Shown here one piece after another: positions 1 through 13,883 of a DNA stretch of 64,000 nt. Within the stretch, counting starts at the first letter, position 1. Each line of letters begins with the position of its first letter. The notes beneath the pieces were generated by a model. The model was not told the origin of the DNA and did no database searches. It worked only from the letters and a program-made list of their open reading frames with translations. A program made the translations under genes and the position numbers. The DNA comes from Pseudomonas sp. KBW05 (lineage in GTDB: Bacteria > Pseudomonadota > Gammaproteobacteria > Pseudomonadales > Pseudomonadaceae): NCBI RefSeq assembly GCF_003852405.1, contig NZ_QAJM01000016.1:386071-450070 (forward strand). Direction: 5' to 3'.

Positions 1-1791
1 AACGTCTGTGCCCTTGAGCACGGCAACGTAGTACGACAGCAGTTGCAGCGGGATGGTGTAGAGGATCGGCGACAGGATGTCGTGGATATGCGGAACGTTG
101 ATGACGTGGGTGCCTTCGCCGTTGGTCATGCCGGCTTTTTCGTCGGCGAATACCACCAGTTGGCCACCACGGGCGCGCACTTCCTGCAGGTTGGACTTGA
201 GCTTCTCCAGCAGTTCGTTGTTGGGTGCAACGGTGACCACCGGCATGTCGTCGTCCACCAAGGCCAATGGGCCGTGCTTCAACTCGCCGGCTGGGTATGC
301 TTCGGCGTGGATGTAGGAGATTTCCTTGAGCTTGAGCGCGCCCTCCATTGCCACTGGGTATTGCGCGCCACGGCCGAGGAACAGGGTGTGGTTCTTGTCG
401 GCAAACAGCTCGGCGACTTTTTCCACGGTGCTGTCCATGGCCAGGGCTTCGCCGAGGCGAGTGGGCAGGCGGCGCAGTTCTTCGACCAGGGTGGCTTCGA
501 TGCCTTCGGCGAGGGTGCCCCGCACTTGGCCCAGGGACAGGGTCAGCAGCAACAAGCCAACGAGCTGGGTGGTGAAAGCCTTGGTGGAGGCGACGCCGAT
601 TTCACGGCCGGCCTGGGTCAGCAGGGTCAGGTCGGATTCACGCACCAGGGAGCTGATGCTCACGTTGCAGATCGCCAGGCTGGCGAGGAAGCCCAGTTCC
701 TTGGCGTTACGCAGGGCGGCCAGGGTGTCGGCGGTTTCGCCGGACTGGGAAATGGTCACGAACAGGGTGTCGGGCTGCACCACCACCTTGCGGTAGCGGA
801 ACTCGCTGGCGACTTCGACCTGGCACGGGATGCCGGCCAGTTCTTCCAGCCAGTAACGGGCAACCATGCCGGCGTGGTAGCTGGTGCCACAGGCGACGAT
901 CTGCACGTTGCGCACTTTGGCAAACAACTCGGCAGCTTGTGGACCGAAGGCGTTGACCAGCACCTGGTTCTGGCTCAGGCGCCCTTCCAGAGTGCGTTGC
1001 ACCACAGCCGGTTGCTCATGGATTTCCTTGAGCATGAAGTGGCGGAACTCGCCTTTGTCGGCCGCTTCGGCGCCGTCGCGGTACTGCACGGCTTCGCGCT
1101 CGACGGTGTTGCCGTTTACGTCCCAGATCTGCACGCTTTCACGGCGGATGTCGGCAATATCGCCTTCCTCCAGGTACATGAAGCGGTCAGTGACCTGGCG
1201 CAGGGCCAGTTGGTCGGAGGCGAGGAAGTTTTCCCCCAGGCCCAGGCCAATCACCAGCGGGCTGCCACTACGGGCGGCGACGACGCGGTCGGGTTGGCTG
1301 GCGCTGACCACGGCCAGGCCGTAGGCGCCGTGCAGTTCCTTGACCGTGGCCTTGAGGGCGGTGGTCAGGTCGCTGTGGTCCTTGAGTTTGTGGTTGAGCA
1401 GGTGGGCGATGACTTCGGTGTCGGTGTCCGAGGTGAACACGTAGCCCAGGCCCTTGAGTTGTTCGCGCAGCACTTCGTGGTTTTCGATGATGCCGTTGTG
1501 CACCACCGCCAGGTCGCCGGAGAAGTGTGGGTGGGCGTTACGCTCGCACGGCGCGCCGTGGGTGGCCCAGCGGGTGTGGGCGATGCCCAGACGACCGACC
1601 AGCGGCTCGCCTGCCAGGGCCTGTTCCAACTCGCTGACCTTGCCCGGACGGCGCATGCGCTCCAGTTTGCCGGCGTTGGTGAAGACGGCCACACCGGCGC
1701 TGTCGTAGCCACGGTATTCCAGGCGCTTGAGGCCTTCGAGCAGGATGGCGGTTACGTTACGTTCGGCGACTGCGCCAACAATTCCACACAT
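1..1791 (-). CDS. glmS: Glutamine-fructose-6-phosphate aminotransferase (3' end cut by window)
   Basis: This enzyme converts fructose-6-phosphate and glutamine to glucosamine-6-phosphate, the first step of UDP-GlcNAc synthesis for peptidoglycan and LPS. The frame starts [12 protein letters not shown], so Cys2 is the N-terminal nucleophile of the class II glutaminase domain (about 1-230). Two SIS sugar-isomerase domains follow; the motifs CGTSYHAG and SQSGETADT are visible. 597 codons are present. The family is about 610 residues long, so only roughly the last 13 lie outside the window. The start was chosen because the nucleophile Cys must be residue 2. The gene sits 10 nt downstream of the DeoR-type regulator and is probably cotranscribed with it. 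Confidence 0.97.
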   Translation of the reverse strand, partial: MCGIVGAVAERNVTAILLEGLKRLEYRGYDSAGVAVFTNAGKLERMRRPGKVSELEQALAGEPLVGRLGIAHTRWATHGAPCERNAHPHFSGDLAVVHNGIIENHEVLREQLKGLGYVFTSDTDTEVIAHLLNHKLKDHSDLTTALKATVKELHGAYGLAVVSASQPDRVVAARSGSPLVIGLGLGENFLASDQLALRQVTDRFMYLEEGDIADIRRESVQIWDVNGNTVEREAVQYRDGAEAADKGEFRHFMLKEIHEQPAVVQRTLEGRLSQNQVLVNAFGPQAAELFAKVRNVQIVACGTSYHAGMVARYWLEELAGIPCQVEVASEFRYRKVVVQPDTLFVTISQSGETADTLAALRNAKELGFLASLAICNVSISSLVRESDLTLLTQAGREIGVASTKAFTTQLVGLLLLTLSLGQVRGTLAEGIEATLVEELRRLPTRLGEALAMDSTVEKVAELFADKNHTLFLGRGAQYPVAMEGALKLKEISYIHAEAYPAGELKHGPLALVDDDMPVVTVAPNNELLEKLKSNLQEVRARGGQLVVFADEKAGMTNGEGTHVINVPHIHDILSPILYTIPLQLLSYYVAVLKGTDV

Positions 1792-1801
1792 GATGTTTCT
1801 C

Positions 1802-2569
1802 CTAGATGATTGCCGCGCATATCAGCGTAATGCCGCGGGCTTGGATCTGGTCGCGGGCCTCAAGCGGCAGGCGATCATCGGTAATAAGGGTATGGACGCT
1901 GCTCCAGGGCAGTTCCAGGTTGGGAATCTTGCGGCCGATCTTGTCGGATTCGACCATCACCACCACTTCCCGGGCGACCTCGGCCATCACGCGGCTCAGG
2001 CCCAGCAATTCGTTGAAGGTGGTGGTACCGCGCTGCAGGTCGATGCCATCGGCACCGATAAACAGCTGATCAAAGTCATAGGACCGTAGCACCTGCTCCG
2101 CGACCTGGCCTTGGAACGAATCCGAGTGAGGGTCCCAGGTGCCGCCGGTCATCAACAGCACCGGCTCGTGTTCCAGTTCGCTCAAGGCGCTGGCCACGTG
2201 CAGGGAGTTGGTCATCACCACCAGGCCGGGCTGGTGGCCCAGTTCGGGGATCATCGCGGCGGTGGTGCTGCCGCTGTCGATGATGATGCGTGCGTGTTCG
2301 CGCAGGCGCAGCACGGCGGCACGGGCGATGGCGCGCTTGTACACCGAGATGGGCTGGGCGGCGTCGCCGACCAATTCCTGGGGCATGGTGATGGCGCCAC
2401 CGTAGCGACGCAGCAACAGGCCGTTGCTTTCGAGGGCCGCCAGGTCCTTGCGGATGGTCACTTCCGAAGTTTCGAAATGCTTGGCCAATTCGTCCACGCT
2501 CACTTCGCCCTGTTCATTGAGCAAGGTCAGAATGTTGTGGCGTCGTTGGGGTGTATTTCGTTTCGACAT
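1802..2569 (-). CDS. glmR: DeoR-family transcriptional regulator of the glmS locus
   Basis: A 255-residue DeoR-family repressor. The N-terminal winged helix-turn-helix spans about residues 5-57 ([20 protein letters not shown]), and a sugar-phosphate-sensing DeoRC domain follows (about 75-230, with the typical ESDKIG motif). The ATG at 2569 ([11 protein letters not shown]) matches where family members begin. An in-frame TTG at 2608 would add 13 residues but runs through a likely operator, so I did not use it. Direct linkage to glmS supports control of amino-sugar synthesis; the ligand is inferred, probably an amino-sugar phosphate. The symbol follows the usual Pseudomonas naming for this position. 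Confidence 0.85.
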   Translation of the reverse strand: MSKRNTPQRRHNILTLLNEQGEVSVDELAKHFETSEVTIRKDLAALESNGLLLRRYGGAITMPQELVGDAAQPISVYKRAIARAAVLRLREHARIIIDSGSTTAAMIPELGHQPGLVVMTNSLHVASALSELEHEPVLLMTGGTWDPHSDSFQGQVAEQVLRSYDFDQLFIGADGIDLQRGTTTFNELLGLSRVMAEVAREVVVMVESDKIGRKIPNLELPWSSVHTLITDDRLPLEARDQIQARGITLICAAII

Positions 2570-2580
2570 GGTGATGATAA

Positions 2581-2603
2581 GTTTCGTTTCGAAAGATAAC
2601 GAA
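2581..2603. promoter_or_regulatory. Candidate DeoR-type operator upstream of glmR
   Basis: Just upstream of the chosen glmR start lies GTTTCGTTTCGAAAGATAAC, followed by GAA. It contains the palindrome TTTCGAAA and repeated TTTCG/CGAAA units. Related DeoR/GlpR-type repressors bind this kind of TTTCG-rich site, so autoregulation of the glmR-glmS unit is a reasonable inference. No promoter hexamers were assigned. Confidence 0.4.
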
Positions 2604-2672
2604 GGCAATCAAAACCTATTGGCGAAAGATCGTCAAGCGGGGTGCAACAAATTTTTGCGTCGACGCAGGTCA

Positions 2673-2765
2673 AATGTGGGAGCGGGCTTGCTCGCGAATG
2701 CGGTGTATCAGTCGAATCATCGGTGACTGATACTCCGCATTCGCGAGCAAGCCCGCTCCCACATT
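2673..2765. repeat. REPIN (paired inverted REP), glmR-glmU gap
   Basis: Two REP copies in inverted orientation flank a short loop. The left arm begins AATGTGGGAGCGGGCTTGC and the right arm is its reverse complement ending in CCCACATT. The symmetry extends inward through GCGAATGCGG and GTATCAGTC. This is the common fluorescent-pseudomonad REP type mobilised in trans by RAYT transposases. No RAYT gene lies in this window. Confidence 0.93.
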
Positions 2766-2797
2766 GGATATTTGTCGCAGGTGAAATTGTGGGTAAC

Positions 2798-4165
2798 TCA
2801 GGTCTTTTTGATTTTGACCGGACGCTTCCAACCATCGATGTTGCGTTGGCGGGCGCGGGCTACCGCCAGTTGAGACTTATCCACATCCTGATTGATCGTT
2901 GAGCCGGCGGCGGTGTTCGAGCCATCACCAATAGAGACAGGCGCAATCAGTGAGTTATTGGAGCCGATGAAGACGTCCTCACCAATAGTCGTCTGGTATT
3001 TGTTGGCGCCATCGTAATTGCAGGTAATGGCGCCCGCACCAATGTTACTGCGTGCACCAATCACCGCATCACCGAGGTAGGCCAAGTGGCCGGCCTTGGC
3101 ATCGTCACCCATTCGGGCGTTCTTTAGTTCGACGAAATTGCCCACATGCGCCCTGGCACCCATCACGGTTCCCGGACGCAGTCGCGCAAACGGACCGGCA
3201 TCGCTGCCCTCCCCCATCACCGCACCGTCCAGGTGACTGTTGGCCTTGACCACCACGCCTTTGCGCAGGGTGCTGTCCTTGATCACGCAGTTCGGGCCGA
3301 TCACCACGTCGTCTTCGATGATCACGCGGCCTTCGAGGATCACGTTGATGTCGATCAGCACGTCGCGGCCCACGGTCACTTCGCCGCGTACATCGAAACG
3401 CGCCGGGTCGCGCAGGGTCACGCCCTGGGCCATCAGGCGGCGGCCTTCACGCAGCTGGTAGTGACGCTCCAGTTCGGCGAGTTGCTTGCGGTCGTTGGCG
3501 CCCTGCACTTCCATGGGGTCGAGGGGCTGCTCGGTGGCGACCAACAGGCCATCGCTCACGGCCATCTCAATCACGTCGGTGAGGTAGTACTCGCCCTGGG
3601 CGTTGTTGTTGGACAGACGGCTCATCCAGTCGGCGAGCTTATTGCCCGGCACCGCCATGATTCCGGTGTTGCCTTCGGTGATGGCGCGCTGGGCTTCGCT
3701 GGCATCTTTGTGCTCGACGATGGCCGCGACCTTGCCGTCAGCGTTGCGCACGATACGGCCATAGCCGGTAGGATCATCCAGCTCGACGGTGAGCAGGCCC
3801 ATCTGCCCTGGCACCACGTGCTTGAGCAGGCGTTGCAGGGTTTCCACTTCGATCAGCGGTACGTCACCGTAGAGGATCAGCACGGTGTCGGCAGTGATGA
3901 ACGGCACGGCTTGCGCGGTGGCGTGGCCGGTGCCGAGTTGCTTGTCTTGCAATACGAAATTCAGGTCATCCGCGGCCAGGCGTTCACGCACAACATCGGC
4001 ACCGTGGCCGATCACCACGTGAATGCGCTGTGGATCGAGCTGCCGCGCGCTGTGGATAACATGGCCAAGCATGGAATTGCCGGCAACCGGATGCAGCACC
4101 TTGGGCAGGGCCGAACGCATGCGGGTGCCTTGGCCTGCGGCGAGAATGACGATTTCAAGAGACAT
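2798..4165 (-). CDS. glmU: Bifunctional UDP-GlcNAc pyrophosphorylase / GlcN-1-P acetyltransferase
   Basis: This enzyme makes UDP-N-acetylglucosamine in two steps: acetylation of glucosamine-1-phosphate and uridylyl transfer. The 455-residue protein has the N-terminal nucleotidyltransferase motif [18 protein letters not shown] (about 8-25). The C-terminal half is a left-handed beta-helix of hexapeptide repeats carrying the acetyltransferase His in the [10 protein letters not shown] segment. Length and both halves are normal for GlmU. The gene lies between the glmR-glmS pair and the ATP synthase operon, which is the conserved Pseudomonas order. The strong terminator at 4226-4253 lies upstream and separates it from atpC. 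Confidence 0.97.
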   Translation of the reverse strand: MSLEIVILAAGQGTRMRSALPKVLHPVAGNSMLGHVIHSARQLDPQRIHVVIGHGADVVRERLAADDLNFVLQDKQLGTGHATAQAVPFITADTVLILYGDVPLIEVETLQRLLKHVVPGQMGLLTVELDDPTGYGRIVRNADGKVAAIVEHKDASEAQRAITEGNTGIMAVPGNKLADWMSRLSNNNAQGEYYLTDVIEMAVSDGLLVATEQPLDPMEVQGANDRKQLAELERHYQLREGRRLMAQGVTLRDPARFDVRGEVTVGRDVLIDINVILEGRVIIEDDVVIGPNCVIKDSTLRKGVVVKANSHLDGAVMGEGSDAGPFARLRPGTVMGARAHVGNFVELKNARMGDDAKAGHLAYLGDAVIGARSNIGAGAITCNYDGANKYQTTIGEDVFIGSNNSLIAPVSIGDGSNTAAGSTINQDVDKSQLAVARARQRNIDGWKRPVKIKKT

Positions 4166-4225
4166 GAATGGCTACCAATCCTGGGCGGTCCGACGTCAGA
4201 CCAGAGAAGTGTATTGCTGAAAAAG

Positions 4226-4253
4226 AAAAAGGGTAGCCGAGGCTACCCTTTTT
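4226..4253 (-). terminator. Rho-independent terminator of the atp operon
   Basis: A 12-bp perfect stem (AAAAAGGGTAGC paired with GCTACCCTTTTT) surrounds the tetraloop CGAG. On the minus strand the stem runs directly into a T-rich tract (TTTTTCTTTTT). It lies 35 bp past the atpC stop, so it ends the ATP synthase transcript before glmU. Confidence 0.9.
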
Positions 4254-4288
4254 AATCAATCGCACATGAAACAAGACGGCGTGGCCGC

Positions 4289-4705
4289 TTACTTCTTGCG
4301 GATCTGCTGGAGCGTGCGCAGCTGGGCTGCAGCCTCGGCCAGACGTACAGCAGCAGCGCTGTAGTCGAAGTCCGCACCCTTTTCGTTCAGGGCCTTCTCG
4401 GCAGCCTTGACGGCTTCCTGAGCGGAGGCTTCATCCAGGTCGCCAGCACGTTGCACGGTGTCGGCAAGTACCTTGACCATGTTCGGCTGAACCTCAAGGA
4501 AACCACCGGAGATGTAAAACACCTCCTTTTCCCCGCCTTGCTTGGTCAGAGTGATCGGACCCGGCTTCAAGCTGGTGATCAACGGCGCGTGACCCATGGC
4601 AATACCAAGGTCACCGAGTTCGCCGTGTGCAATCACCATCTCTACCAGACCGGAGAAGATTTCCCCTTCCGCGCTGACGATATCGCAATGGACTGTCATA
4701 GCCAT
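4289..4705 (-). CDS. atpC: ATP synthase F1 epsilon subunit
   Basis: Epsilon subunit of the F1 central stalk. It couples gamma rotation to the c-ring and inhibits ATP hydrolysis through its C-terminal helices. The 138-residue protein has the N-terminal beta-sandwich with the family motif [19 protein letters not shown] and a C-terminal helical hairpin rich in Ala, Glu and Lys. It is the last gene of the atpIBEFHAGDC operon and starts 44 nt after atpD. Confidence 0.97.
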   Translation of the reverse strand: MAMTVHCDIVSAEGEIFSGLVEMVIAHGELGDLGIAMGHAPLITSLKPGPITLTKQGGEKEVFYISGGFLEVQPNMVKVLADTVQRAGDLDEASAQEAVKAAEKALNEKGADFDYSAAAVRLAEAAAQLRTLQQIRKK

Positions 4706-4749
4706 CTGATTGCCTCAACCTGATGAGCGCCCGTTTCCGGGCGCTTGGA

Positions 4750-6153
<1,404 letters not shown>

Positions 6154-7014
6154 TTAAACCGCGGCAGCGCCGCCGACGATTTCCGAGATCTCTTGGGTGA
6201 TCGCAGCCTGACGCGCCTTGTTGTAGATCAGCTGCAAATCGCTGATCAGATCACCGGCGTTATCGGTAGCGTTTTTCATCGCGATCATCCGCGCCGCTTG
6301 TTCAGCTGCGTTGTTCTCGACCACCGCCTGGTACACCTGCGACTCCACGTAGCGCACCATCAAGCCGTCAAGCAGCTCTTTGGCGTCTGGTTCGTAGAGG
6401 TAGTCCCAGTGGTGCTTGAGTTCCTGATCCGGAGTCGCCACCAGTGGAATCAATTGCTCCACGGTTGGCTGCTGGGTCATGGTGTTGATGAACTTGTTGG
6501 ATACCACGGAGAGGCGGTCAATCCGGCCTTCCAGGTATGCATCCAGCATCACCTTCACACTGCCGATCAAATCATTGATCGACGGCTCTTCACCCAGGTG
6601 GCTGATAGCTGCTACGACGTTGCCGCCGAAGTTACGGAAAAAGGCCGCACCCTTGCTACCAACTACACACAGATCGATCTCGACGCCGTTTTCGCGGTTT
6701 ACCGCCATGTCCTTGACCAGGGCCTTGAACAGGTTGGTATTCAAACCACCGCACAAACCACGGTCACTGCTCACAACCACATAACCCACACGCTTAACTT
6801 CGCGGTCGATCATGAATGGGTGGCGGTATTCCGGGTTGGCGTTGGCCAGATGCCCAATTACCTGGCGGATACGCTCCGCATAAGGACGGCTAGCAGCCAT
6901 GCGCATTTGTGCCTTGCGCATTTTGCTGACCGCCACTTTTTCCATGGCGCTGGTAATTTTTTGCGTGCTTTTGATGCTCGCAATCTTACTGCGAATCTCT
7001 TTTGCGCCTGCCAT
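6154..7014 (-). CDS. atpG: ATP synthase F1 gamma subunit
   Basis: Gamma subunit, the rotating shaft of F1. The N-terminal helix [20 protein letters not shown] and the C-terminal helix ending near [18 protein letters not shown] form the coiled coil that passes through the alpha3beta3 ring. The conserved [11 protein letters not shown] motif is present. Its 286 residues match the family. It starts 50 nt after atpA and is followed by atpD. Confidence 0.97.
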   Translation of the reverse strand: MAGAKEIRSKIASIKSTQKITSAMEKVAVSKMRKAQMRMAASRPYAERIRQVIGHLANANPEYRHPFMIDREVKRVGYVVVSSDRGLCGGLNTNLFKALVKDMAVNRENGVEIDLCVVGSKGAAFFRNFGGNVVAAISHLGEEPSINDLIGSVKVMLDAYLEGRIDRLSVVSNKFINTMTQQPTVEQLIPLVATPDQELKHHWDYLYEPDAKELLDGLMVRYVESQVYQAVVENNAAEQAARMIAMKNATDNAGDLISDLQLIYNKARQAAITQEISEIVGGAAAV

Positions 7015-7064
7015 GTAACACCTATCAGGTTAGCAAGCGGGAGCCTTGCGGCCCCCGCTGCGGC

Positions 7065-8609
7065 TTACCAGGTTTGGGTGGCCTTGAACTTCTCGATACC
7101 GGCTTTCAGGCCAGCGTCGATTTCGTCATTGAAGTCACCCTTCACGTTGATCTTGGCCAACAAGTCGGCGTGATCGCGGTTGAAGTAAGCAATCAGCGCT
7201 TGTTCAAAGCTGCCAACCTTGGCGATTTCAACGTCAGTCAGGAACCCACGCTCAGCGGCATACAGCGACAACGCCATGTCAGCGATCGACATTGGGGCGT
7301 ATTGCTTCTGCTTCATCAGCTCGGTAACGCGCTGACCATGCTCAAGTTGCTTACGGGTCGCTTCGTCCAGGTCAGAAGCGAACTGGGCGAATGCCGCCAG
7401 TTCACGGTACTGAGCCAGAGCGGTACGGATACCACCGGAGAGCTTCTTGATGATCTTGGTCTGAGCGGCACCACCCACACGGGATACCGAAACACCGGCG
7501 TTCACTGCAGGGCGGATGCCCGAGTTGAACATGGCCGATTCCAGGAAGATCTGACCGTCGGTGATGGAAATCACGTTGGTCGGAACGAACGCGGAAACGT
7601 CGCCAGCCTGGGTTTCGATGATCGGCAGTGCGGTCAGGGAACCGGTTTTGCCGGTCACTGCGCCGTTGGTGAACTTCTCTACGTACTCTTCCGAAACGCG
7701 GGATGCGCGCTCCAGCAGACGGGAGTGGAGATAGAACACGTCGCCTGGGTAGGCTTCACGGCCTGGTGGACGGCGCAGCAGCAGGGAAATCTGGCGGTAA
7801 GCCACTGCTTGCTTGGACAGATCGTCATAAACGATCAGCGCGTCTTCACCGCGGTCGCGGAAGAATTCACCCATGGTGCAACCGGCATACGGAGCCAGGT
7901 ATTGCAGCGCAGGAGATTCCGAAGCACTGGCAGCCACGATGATCGTGTTTTTCAGTGCGCCGTTCTCTTCCAGCTTGCGAACTACGTTGGCGATGGTCGA
8001 TTGCTTCTGACCGATGGCTACGTAGACGCAGAAAATGCCGCTGTCTTTCTGGTTGATGATCGCGTCGATGGCCAGAGCGGTTTTACCGATCTGACGGTCA
8101 CCGATGATCAGCTCACGCTGGCCACGGCCGACAGGGATCATGGCATCGACAGCCTTGTAGCCAGTCTGTACAGGCTGGTCTACCGACTTACGCCAGATCA
8201 CGCCTGGAGCAACTTTCTCGACCGCGTCGGTCTCGGTGTTGCCCAGTGGACCTTTACCGTCAACAGGGTTACCCAGTGCGTCGACTACGCGACCCAGCAG
8301 TTCCTTACCAACCGGAACTTCCAGGATGCGGCCAGTGCACTTGGCGCTCATGCCTTCAGCCAGGGACTGGTATGCGCCGAGAATAACGGCACCTACGGAG
8401 TCCTGCTCCAGGTTGAGAGCCATACCGAAGACGCCGCCCGGAAACTCGATCATCTCGCCGGACATTACGTCGGCCAGACCGTGAATCCGCACGATACCGT
8501 CAGATACGCTGACGACAGTGCCTTCGTTACGGGCTTGGGAGGTCACATCGAGCTTGTCGATGCGGCCCTTGATAATTTCACTTATTTCGGAAGGATTGAG
8601 TTGCTGCAT
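7065..8609 (-). CDS. atpA: ATP synthase F1 alpha subunit
   Basis: Regulatory alpha subunit of F1 with non-catalytic nucleotide sites. The Walker A motif GDRQIGKT is at residues 170-177. The [10 protein letters not shown] segment carries the Arg that completes the catalytic site on the beta subunit. The 514-residue length is typical. It is in the middle of the operon, 21 nt downstream of atpH. Confidence 0.98.
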   Translation of the reverse strand: MQQLNPSEISEIIKGRIDKLDVTSQARNEGTVVSVSDGIVRIHGLADVMSGEMIEFPGGVFGMALNLEQDSVGAVILGAYQSLAEGMSAKCTGRILEVPVGKELLGRVVDALGNPVDGKGPLGNTETDAVEKVAPGVIWRKSVDQPVQTGYKAVDAMIPVGRGQRELIIGDRQIGKTALAIDAIINQKDSGIFCVYVAIGQKQSTIANVVRKLEENGALKNTIIVAASASESPALQYLAPYAGCTMGEFFRDRGEDALIVYDDLSKQAVAYRQISLLLRRPPGREAYPGDVFYLHSRLLERASRVSEEYVEKFTNGAVTGKTGSLTALPIIETQAGDVSAFVPTNVISITDGQIFLESAMFNSGIRPAVNAGVSVSRVGGAAQTKIIKKLSGGIRTALAQYRELAAFAQFASDLDEATRKQLEHGQRVTELMKQKQYAPMSIADMALSLYAAERGFLTDVEIAKVGSFEQALIAYFNRDHADLLAKINVKGDFNDEIDAGLKAGIEKFKATQTW

Positions 8610-8630
8610 TGCTCTGCTGCCCCTTCAAAC

Positions 8631-9167
8631 TCAAGATTTCAATGCTTCGGCAAGATTCGCGAGTTTGCCGCGAATCGAGCCATCGATAACCAGGTCGCCG
8701 GCGCGAATGACAATGCCCCCAATGAGGGATTTGTCTTCCGCAACTTGCAGGCGCACTTCCCGGTCGAGTCGTGCACTGAGAACCTTGGCGAGTTTGTCTT
8801 GCTGTTCTTGGTTCAATGCGAAAGCACTGGTCACTTCAACGTCTACCGATTTCTCTTGCTCGGCCTTGTACAGGTCGAACAGAGCGGCAATCTCCGGCAA
8901 AAGCAGGAGACGGTCGTTTTCGGCAACGACGTGCAAGAAGTTCTGCACTTTCACATCAAACTTGTCGCCGCACACTTCAATAAAAGTGGCGGCCTTGTCT
9001 GCGCTCGTCAGTCGCGGGGCCTTGAGCACGCGCTGCATGGTGTCGTCTTGCGACACTGCTGCAGCCAGGCCGAGCATGGCTGACCAAGAGGCCAGCTGCT
9101 GGTGGGCCTGGGCGTGCTCGAAGGCTGCCTTAGCGTAAGGTCGGGCCAACGTGGTCAATTCTGCCAT
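8631..9167 (-). CDS. atpH: ATP synthase F1 delta subunit
   Basis: Delta subunit, which ties the top of F1 to the peripheral b-subunit stalk. The 178-residue protein has the N-terminal helical bundle ([15 protein letters not shown]) and the C-terminal signature [20 protein letters not shown]. It starts 12 nt after atpF, consistent with coupled translation in the operon. Confidence 0.97.
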   Translation of the reverse strand: MAELTTLARPYAKAAFEHAQAHQQLASWSAMLGLAAAVSQDDTMQRVLKAPRLTSADKAATFIEVCGDKFDVKVQNFLHVVAENDRLLLLPEIAALFDLYKAEQEKSVDVEVTSAFALNQEQQDKLAKVLSARLDREVRLQVAEDKSLIGGIVIRAGDLVIDGSIRGKLANLAEALKS

Positions 9168-9179
9168 GATCGCCCTCGC

Positions 9180-9650
9180 TTAAATTTCAGCAGCCAGTTT
9201 GTTAACCAGCTCCGCGTGCGCGTTTTGATCGATTGTGGCACCCAGGATCTTCTCAGCACCGCCAACGGCCAGGGCACCCAGTTGGGCACGCAGCGCGTCT
9301 TTGACACTATTCAGTTCCTGCTCGATCTCGGCCTGAGCCTGAACCTTCACACGGTCAGCGTCGATACGGGCTTTTTCAACAGCCTCTTCAACAATCTGGT
9401 TACCGCGTTTCTTGGCTTGCTCAATGATTTCGGCTGCTTGAGCTTTCGCTTCGCGCAGTTGTTGACCCGCTTTATCTTGGGCCAACTCCAGGTCGCGAGC
9501 TGCTCGTGCTGCAGCGTCCAGTCCATCCGCAATCTTCTTCTGACGTTCGTGCAGAGCTGCGATGACCGGAGGCCATACGAACTTCATGCAGAAAACGACA
9601 AAAATCAAGAACGCTAAGGACTGACCAATAATGGTTGCATTAATGTTCAC
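9180..9650 (-). CDS. atpF: ATP synthase Fo subunit b
   Basis: Subunit b forms the peripheral stalk. One N-terminal membrane helix (about residues 5-27) precedes a long charged coiled coil. I chose the GTG start at 9650 ([14 protein letters not shown]), which gives 156 residues as in other pseudomonads. A GAGG Shine-Dalgarno lies upstream on the minus strand. An upstream in-frame extension has no such support. Confidence 0.95.
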   Translation of the reverse strand: MNINATIIGQSLAFLIFVVFCMKFVWPPVIAALHERQKKIADGLDAAARAARDLELAQDKAGQQLREAKAQAAEIIEQAKKRGNQIVEEAVEKARIDADRVKVQAQAEIEQELNSVKDALRAQLGALAVGGAEKILGATIDQNAHAELVNKLAAEI

Positions 9651-9706
9651 GCCAATACCTCGCTCATTCGTTGCACAACACACCAATCACTCGAAAAGAC
9701 GAGTGA

Positions 9707-9979
<273 letters not shown>

Positions 9980-10098
9980 TTACGTCGTATGGTTTAGGTT
10001 TTTTAGATTTTAAAGCGGTAAAACAAATCGTTTCATAGCCCGGTAGGGCCTACCTTCCCGTTTTACCGGGAAGGACATCAGACTAGTCGAGACTGGTC

Positions 10099-11392
<1,294 letters not shown>

Positions 11393-11540
11393 CACTCTTG
11401 CTCCTCAATGGTCGGCTGCCGGAAATCAATAACTTGGCATAATTTGTGCCGACAAAATGCGCGCAGAGTATAGGGGCGGTTCTGCCCCTATTCAACTGCC
11501 GGGTAGTGATTTCCGATCACACGCTACATGAGTAAATGTT

Positions 11541-12413
11541 TCAGCGGATGTGGGCAAGGACGCCCTGCAGCTCATCGAGAGAGTTATAGCCGATGACCAA
11601 TTGGCCTTTGCCTTTCTTCCCGTGGCGAATCTGCACCGCAGAGCCTAGGCGTTCGGCCAGGCGCTGTTCGAGACGGGCGATATCCGGATCAGGTTTGCTC
11701 GTTTCGACCGGTGCAGGTTTGCCGCTCAGCCACTGGCGAACCAGGGCCTCGGTCTGACGAACGGTGAGCCCTCGTGCGACAACGTGTCGCGCCCCTTCAA
11801 CCTGTTGATTTTCCGGCAAACCCAGCAAAGCACGGGCGTGACCCATTTCCAGGTCGCCATGGGACAGCATGGTCTTGATGACTTCCGGCAAGGCGATCAG
11901 GCGCAGCAGGTTGGACACGGTCACGCGGGACTTGCCCACCGCGTCAGCCACTTGTTGCTGGGTCAGCTGGAATTCCTGCTGCAAGCGCTGCAACGCAATC
12001 GCTTCTTCGACCGGGTTGAGGTCTTCCCGCTGGATGTTCTCGATCAACGCCATGGCGATCGCGGTTTCATCCGGCACATCGCGCACCATCGCCGGGATGG
12101 TGTCCTTGCCGGCCTGCTGGCTGGCACGCCAGCGGCGCTCACCGGCGATGATCTCAAAGCGCCCGCCACCGATCGGGCGAACCACGATCGGCTGCATCAC
12201 GCCCTGGGCCTTGATCGAGTTGGCCAGTTCTTCCAGCGCCTGGGGGTCCATGTCCCGGCGTGGCTGGTATTTACCGCGCTGGATCAAGTCCAGGGGCAGG
12301 TGTTGCAGCTCGCGCTCGTCGGCCTGCACCGCTTGCTCTTCAAGCGATGTGACGGTCGGACCACTCAACAGTGCATCCAGTCCACGTCCGAGACCTCGTT
12401 TCTTGACGGCCAT
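11541..12413 (-). CDS. parB: Chromosome-partitioning protein ParB
   Basis: ParB binds parS sites near the origin and spreads as a CTP-dependent clamp for chromosome segregation. The 290-residue protein has the CTP-binding GERRWRA motif in the N-terminal domain. A helix-turn-helix follows (QQVADAVGKSRVTVSNLLRL), and a C-terminal dimerisation domain ends the protein. It starts 9 nt after parA, in a likely mnmG-rsmG-parA-parB unit. Its targets are the parS sites at 27944, 28574 and 31130. Confidence 0.97.
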   Translation of the reverse strand: MAVKKRGLGRGLDALLSGPTVTSLEEQAVQADERELQHLPLDLIQRGKYQPRRDMDPQALEELANSIKAQGVMQPIVVRPIGGGRFEIIAGERRWRASQQAGKDTIPAMVRDVPDETAIAMALIENIQREDLNPVEEAIALQRLQQEFQLTQQQVADAVGKSRVTVSNLLRLIALPEVIKTMLSHGDLEMGHARALLGLPENQQVEGARHVVARGLTVRQTEALVRQWLSGKPAPVETSKPDPDIARLEQRLAERLGSAVQIRHGKKGKGQLVIGYNSLDELQGVLAHIR

Positions 12414-12422
12414 GGGGATTCC

Positions 12423-13220
12423 TTAAGTTGGCTGGGCTGCAGCGGTGCGTGAGTTGCGGCGTTGACGGCGAACCATCTCGCCAGCCAGGGCCAGGTAGGC
12501 AATGGCGCCACGCGAGGATTTGTCGTACGCCAGCGCGGGCATGCCGTAGCTTGGCGCTTCGGCCAGACGGATGTTGCGCGGTATCACGGTGTCGTAGAGC
12601 TGGTCGCCAAAGTGTTCCTTGAGCTGTGCCGACACGTCGTTCATCAGGCTCAGGCGCGGATCGAACATGGTCCGCAACAGGCCTTCGATCTGCAGGTTCG
12701 GGTTGAGCAGCTCGGCGATGCGCTTGATGTTATCCACAAGGTCGCTCAAACCTTCCAGCGCGTAGTACTCGCACTGCATGGGGATAATCACCCCATCGGC
12801 CGCCACCAACGCATTCAGCGTGAGCATCGACAGCGACGGCGGGCAGTCGATCAAAATGTAATCGTAGTTCTCGCGGATCGGTGCCAAGGCGCTGCGCAGA
12901 CGGCTTTCTTTCATCTGCATTTCCAGCAGCACCACTTCCGCCGCGGTCAAATCGCGGTTGGCCGGCAGCAGTTGGTAACCACCGTGCTCGGAGAAGTGCA
13001 TGGCCTGGGCCAGGTCGCACTCGCCGATGAGCAAGTCGTAGACCGAGTTTTCCAGGCCGTGTTTATCCACACCGCTACCCATGGTGGCGTTGCCCTGTGG
13101 ATCGAGATCGATCAACAGCACCCGGCGCTTGGTAGCCACCAGGGATGCTGCGAGGTTGATGCAGGTGGTGGTTTTGCCCACGCCACCTTTCTGGTTCGCT
13201 ATCGCGAATACCTTAGCCAT
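12423..13220 (-). CDS. parA: Chromosome-partitioning ATPase ParA (Soj)
   Basis: A Walker-type ATPase that works with ParB to move origins. The deviant Walker A motif KGGVGKTT is at residues 11-18, and the YILIDCPPSLS segment follows later. I chose the ATG at 13220 (MAKVFAIANQKGG), giving 265 residues. Six extra in-frame codons upstream are not conserved family sequence. Two perfect DnaA boxes (12730 and 13063) lie inside the gene. Confidence 0.97.
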   Translation of the reverse strand: MAKVFAIANQKGGVGKTTTCINLAASLVATKRRVLLIDLDPQGNATMGSGVDKHGLENSVYDLLIGECDLAQAMHFSEHGGYQLLPANRDLTAAEVVLLEMQMKESRLRSALAPIRENYDYILIDCPPSLSMLTLNALVAADGVIIPMQCEYYALEGLSDLVDNIKRIAELLNPNLQIEGLLRTMFDPRLSLMNDVSAQLKEHFGDQLYDTVIPRNIRLAEAPSYGMPALAYDKSSRGAIAYLALAGEMVRRQRRNSRTAAAQPT

Positions 13221-13238
13221 TCTTGCTTGTGTTCCCAA

Positions 13239-13883
13239 TCATGCCGTGCGGCGCAGTATCAGCAGATGGCGTTGGCCTTGGCAACCGGGTACGGCCAAGG
13301 CGTGTTCGCTATCGAGGTGGAAGTCTGCCGGCAATGCTAACAGCTCGTCGCTTGGATGGACGCCCTTCATTGCCAGCCAGCGGGTGTCACGGTCGCCGAG
13401 GTGGCGAGTCCAGTTGCTGAAGTTCTCCATGCTGCTGAAGGCCCGGGAAACAATTCCGTTGAAGGGCTGTTCAGGCGTGAAGGCTTCGACGCGACTGTGG
13501 ATAACTTGCAGGTTATCCAACTTGAGTTCGAGTTTGACCTGGGTCAGGAAGCGGGTTTTCTTGCCGTTGCTGTCCAGGCAGGTCACTTGCGACTCGGGAA
13601 ACAGGATGGCCAATGGAATGCCAGGCATGCCGCCGCCACTGCCGACGTCGAGCCAGCGACCGTTTTCGATAAACGGCATCACGCTCAAGCTGTCGAGCAA
13701 GTGGCGTGAAACCATTTCGTCTGGATCACGCACGGCGGTCAGGTTGTAGGCCTTGTTCCATTTGATCAACAGGGCCAGGTAACCCAGCAGCAATTCGTGC
13801 TGGGCCGGGGTCAGGTCGACGCCCAACTGGCGCGCACCTGTGGATAACTCTTCGGCGTGTTGCGAGGTGACCAACGAACTCAA
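13239..13883 (-). CDS. rsmG: 16S rRNA (guanine527-N7)-methyltransferase
   Basis: RsmG (GidB) methylates G527 of 16S rRNA using S-adenosylmethionine. The SAM-binding glycine motif [15 protein letters not shown] is present, and the 214-residue length is normal. Its ATG overlaps the mnmG stop by 4 nt, so translation is probably coupled. Two perfect DnaA boxes (13496 and 13839) lie within it. Confidence 0.97.
   Translation of the reverse strand: MSSLVTSQHAEELSTGARQLGVDLTPAQHELLLGYLALLIKWNKAYNLTAVRDPDEMVSRHLLDSLSVMPFIENGRWLDVGSGGGMPGIPLAILFPESQVTCLDSNGKKTRFLTQVKLELKLDNLQVIHSRVEAFTPEQPFNGIVSRAFSSMENFSNWTRHLGDRDTRWLAMKGVHPSDELLALPADFHLDSEHALAVPGCQGQRHLLILRRTA

Noticed and set aside
43-1809. A long plus-strand open frame across glmS, and similar ones across mnmG, glmU, atpD and atpA.
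   Set aside because: All are antisense to well-recognised genes with low-complexity translations; gene shadows.
3345-3358. An ANR-like sequence TTGATGTCGATCAG.
   Set aside because: It lies deep inside glmU coding sequence, far from any start; chance match.
11470-11491. An 8-bp hairpin between atpI and parB.
   Set aside because: No T-run on either strand, so I did not call it a terminator; it may only be a local fold.
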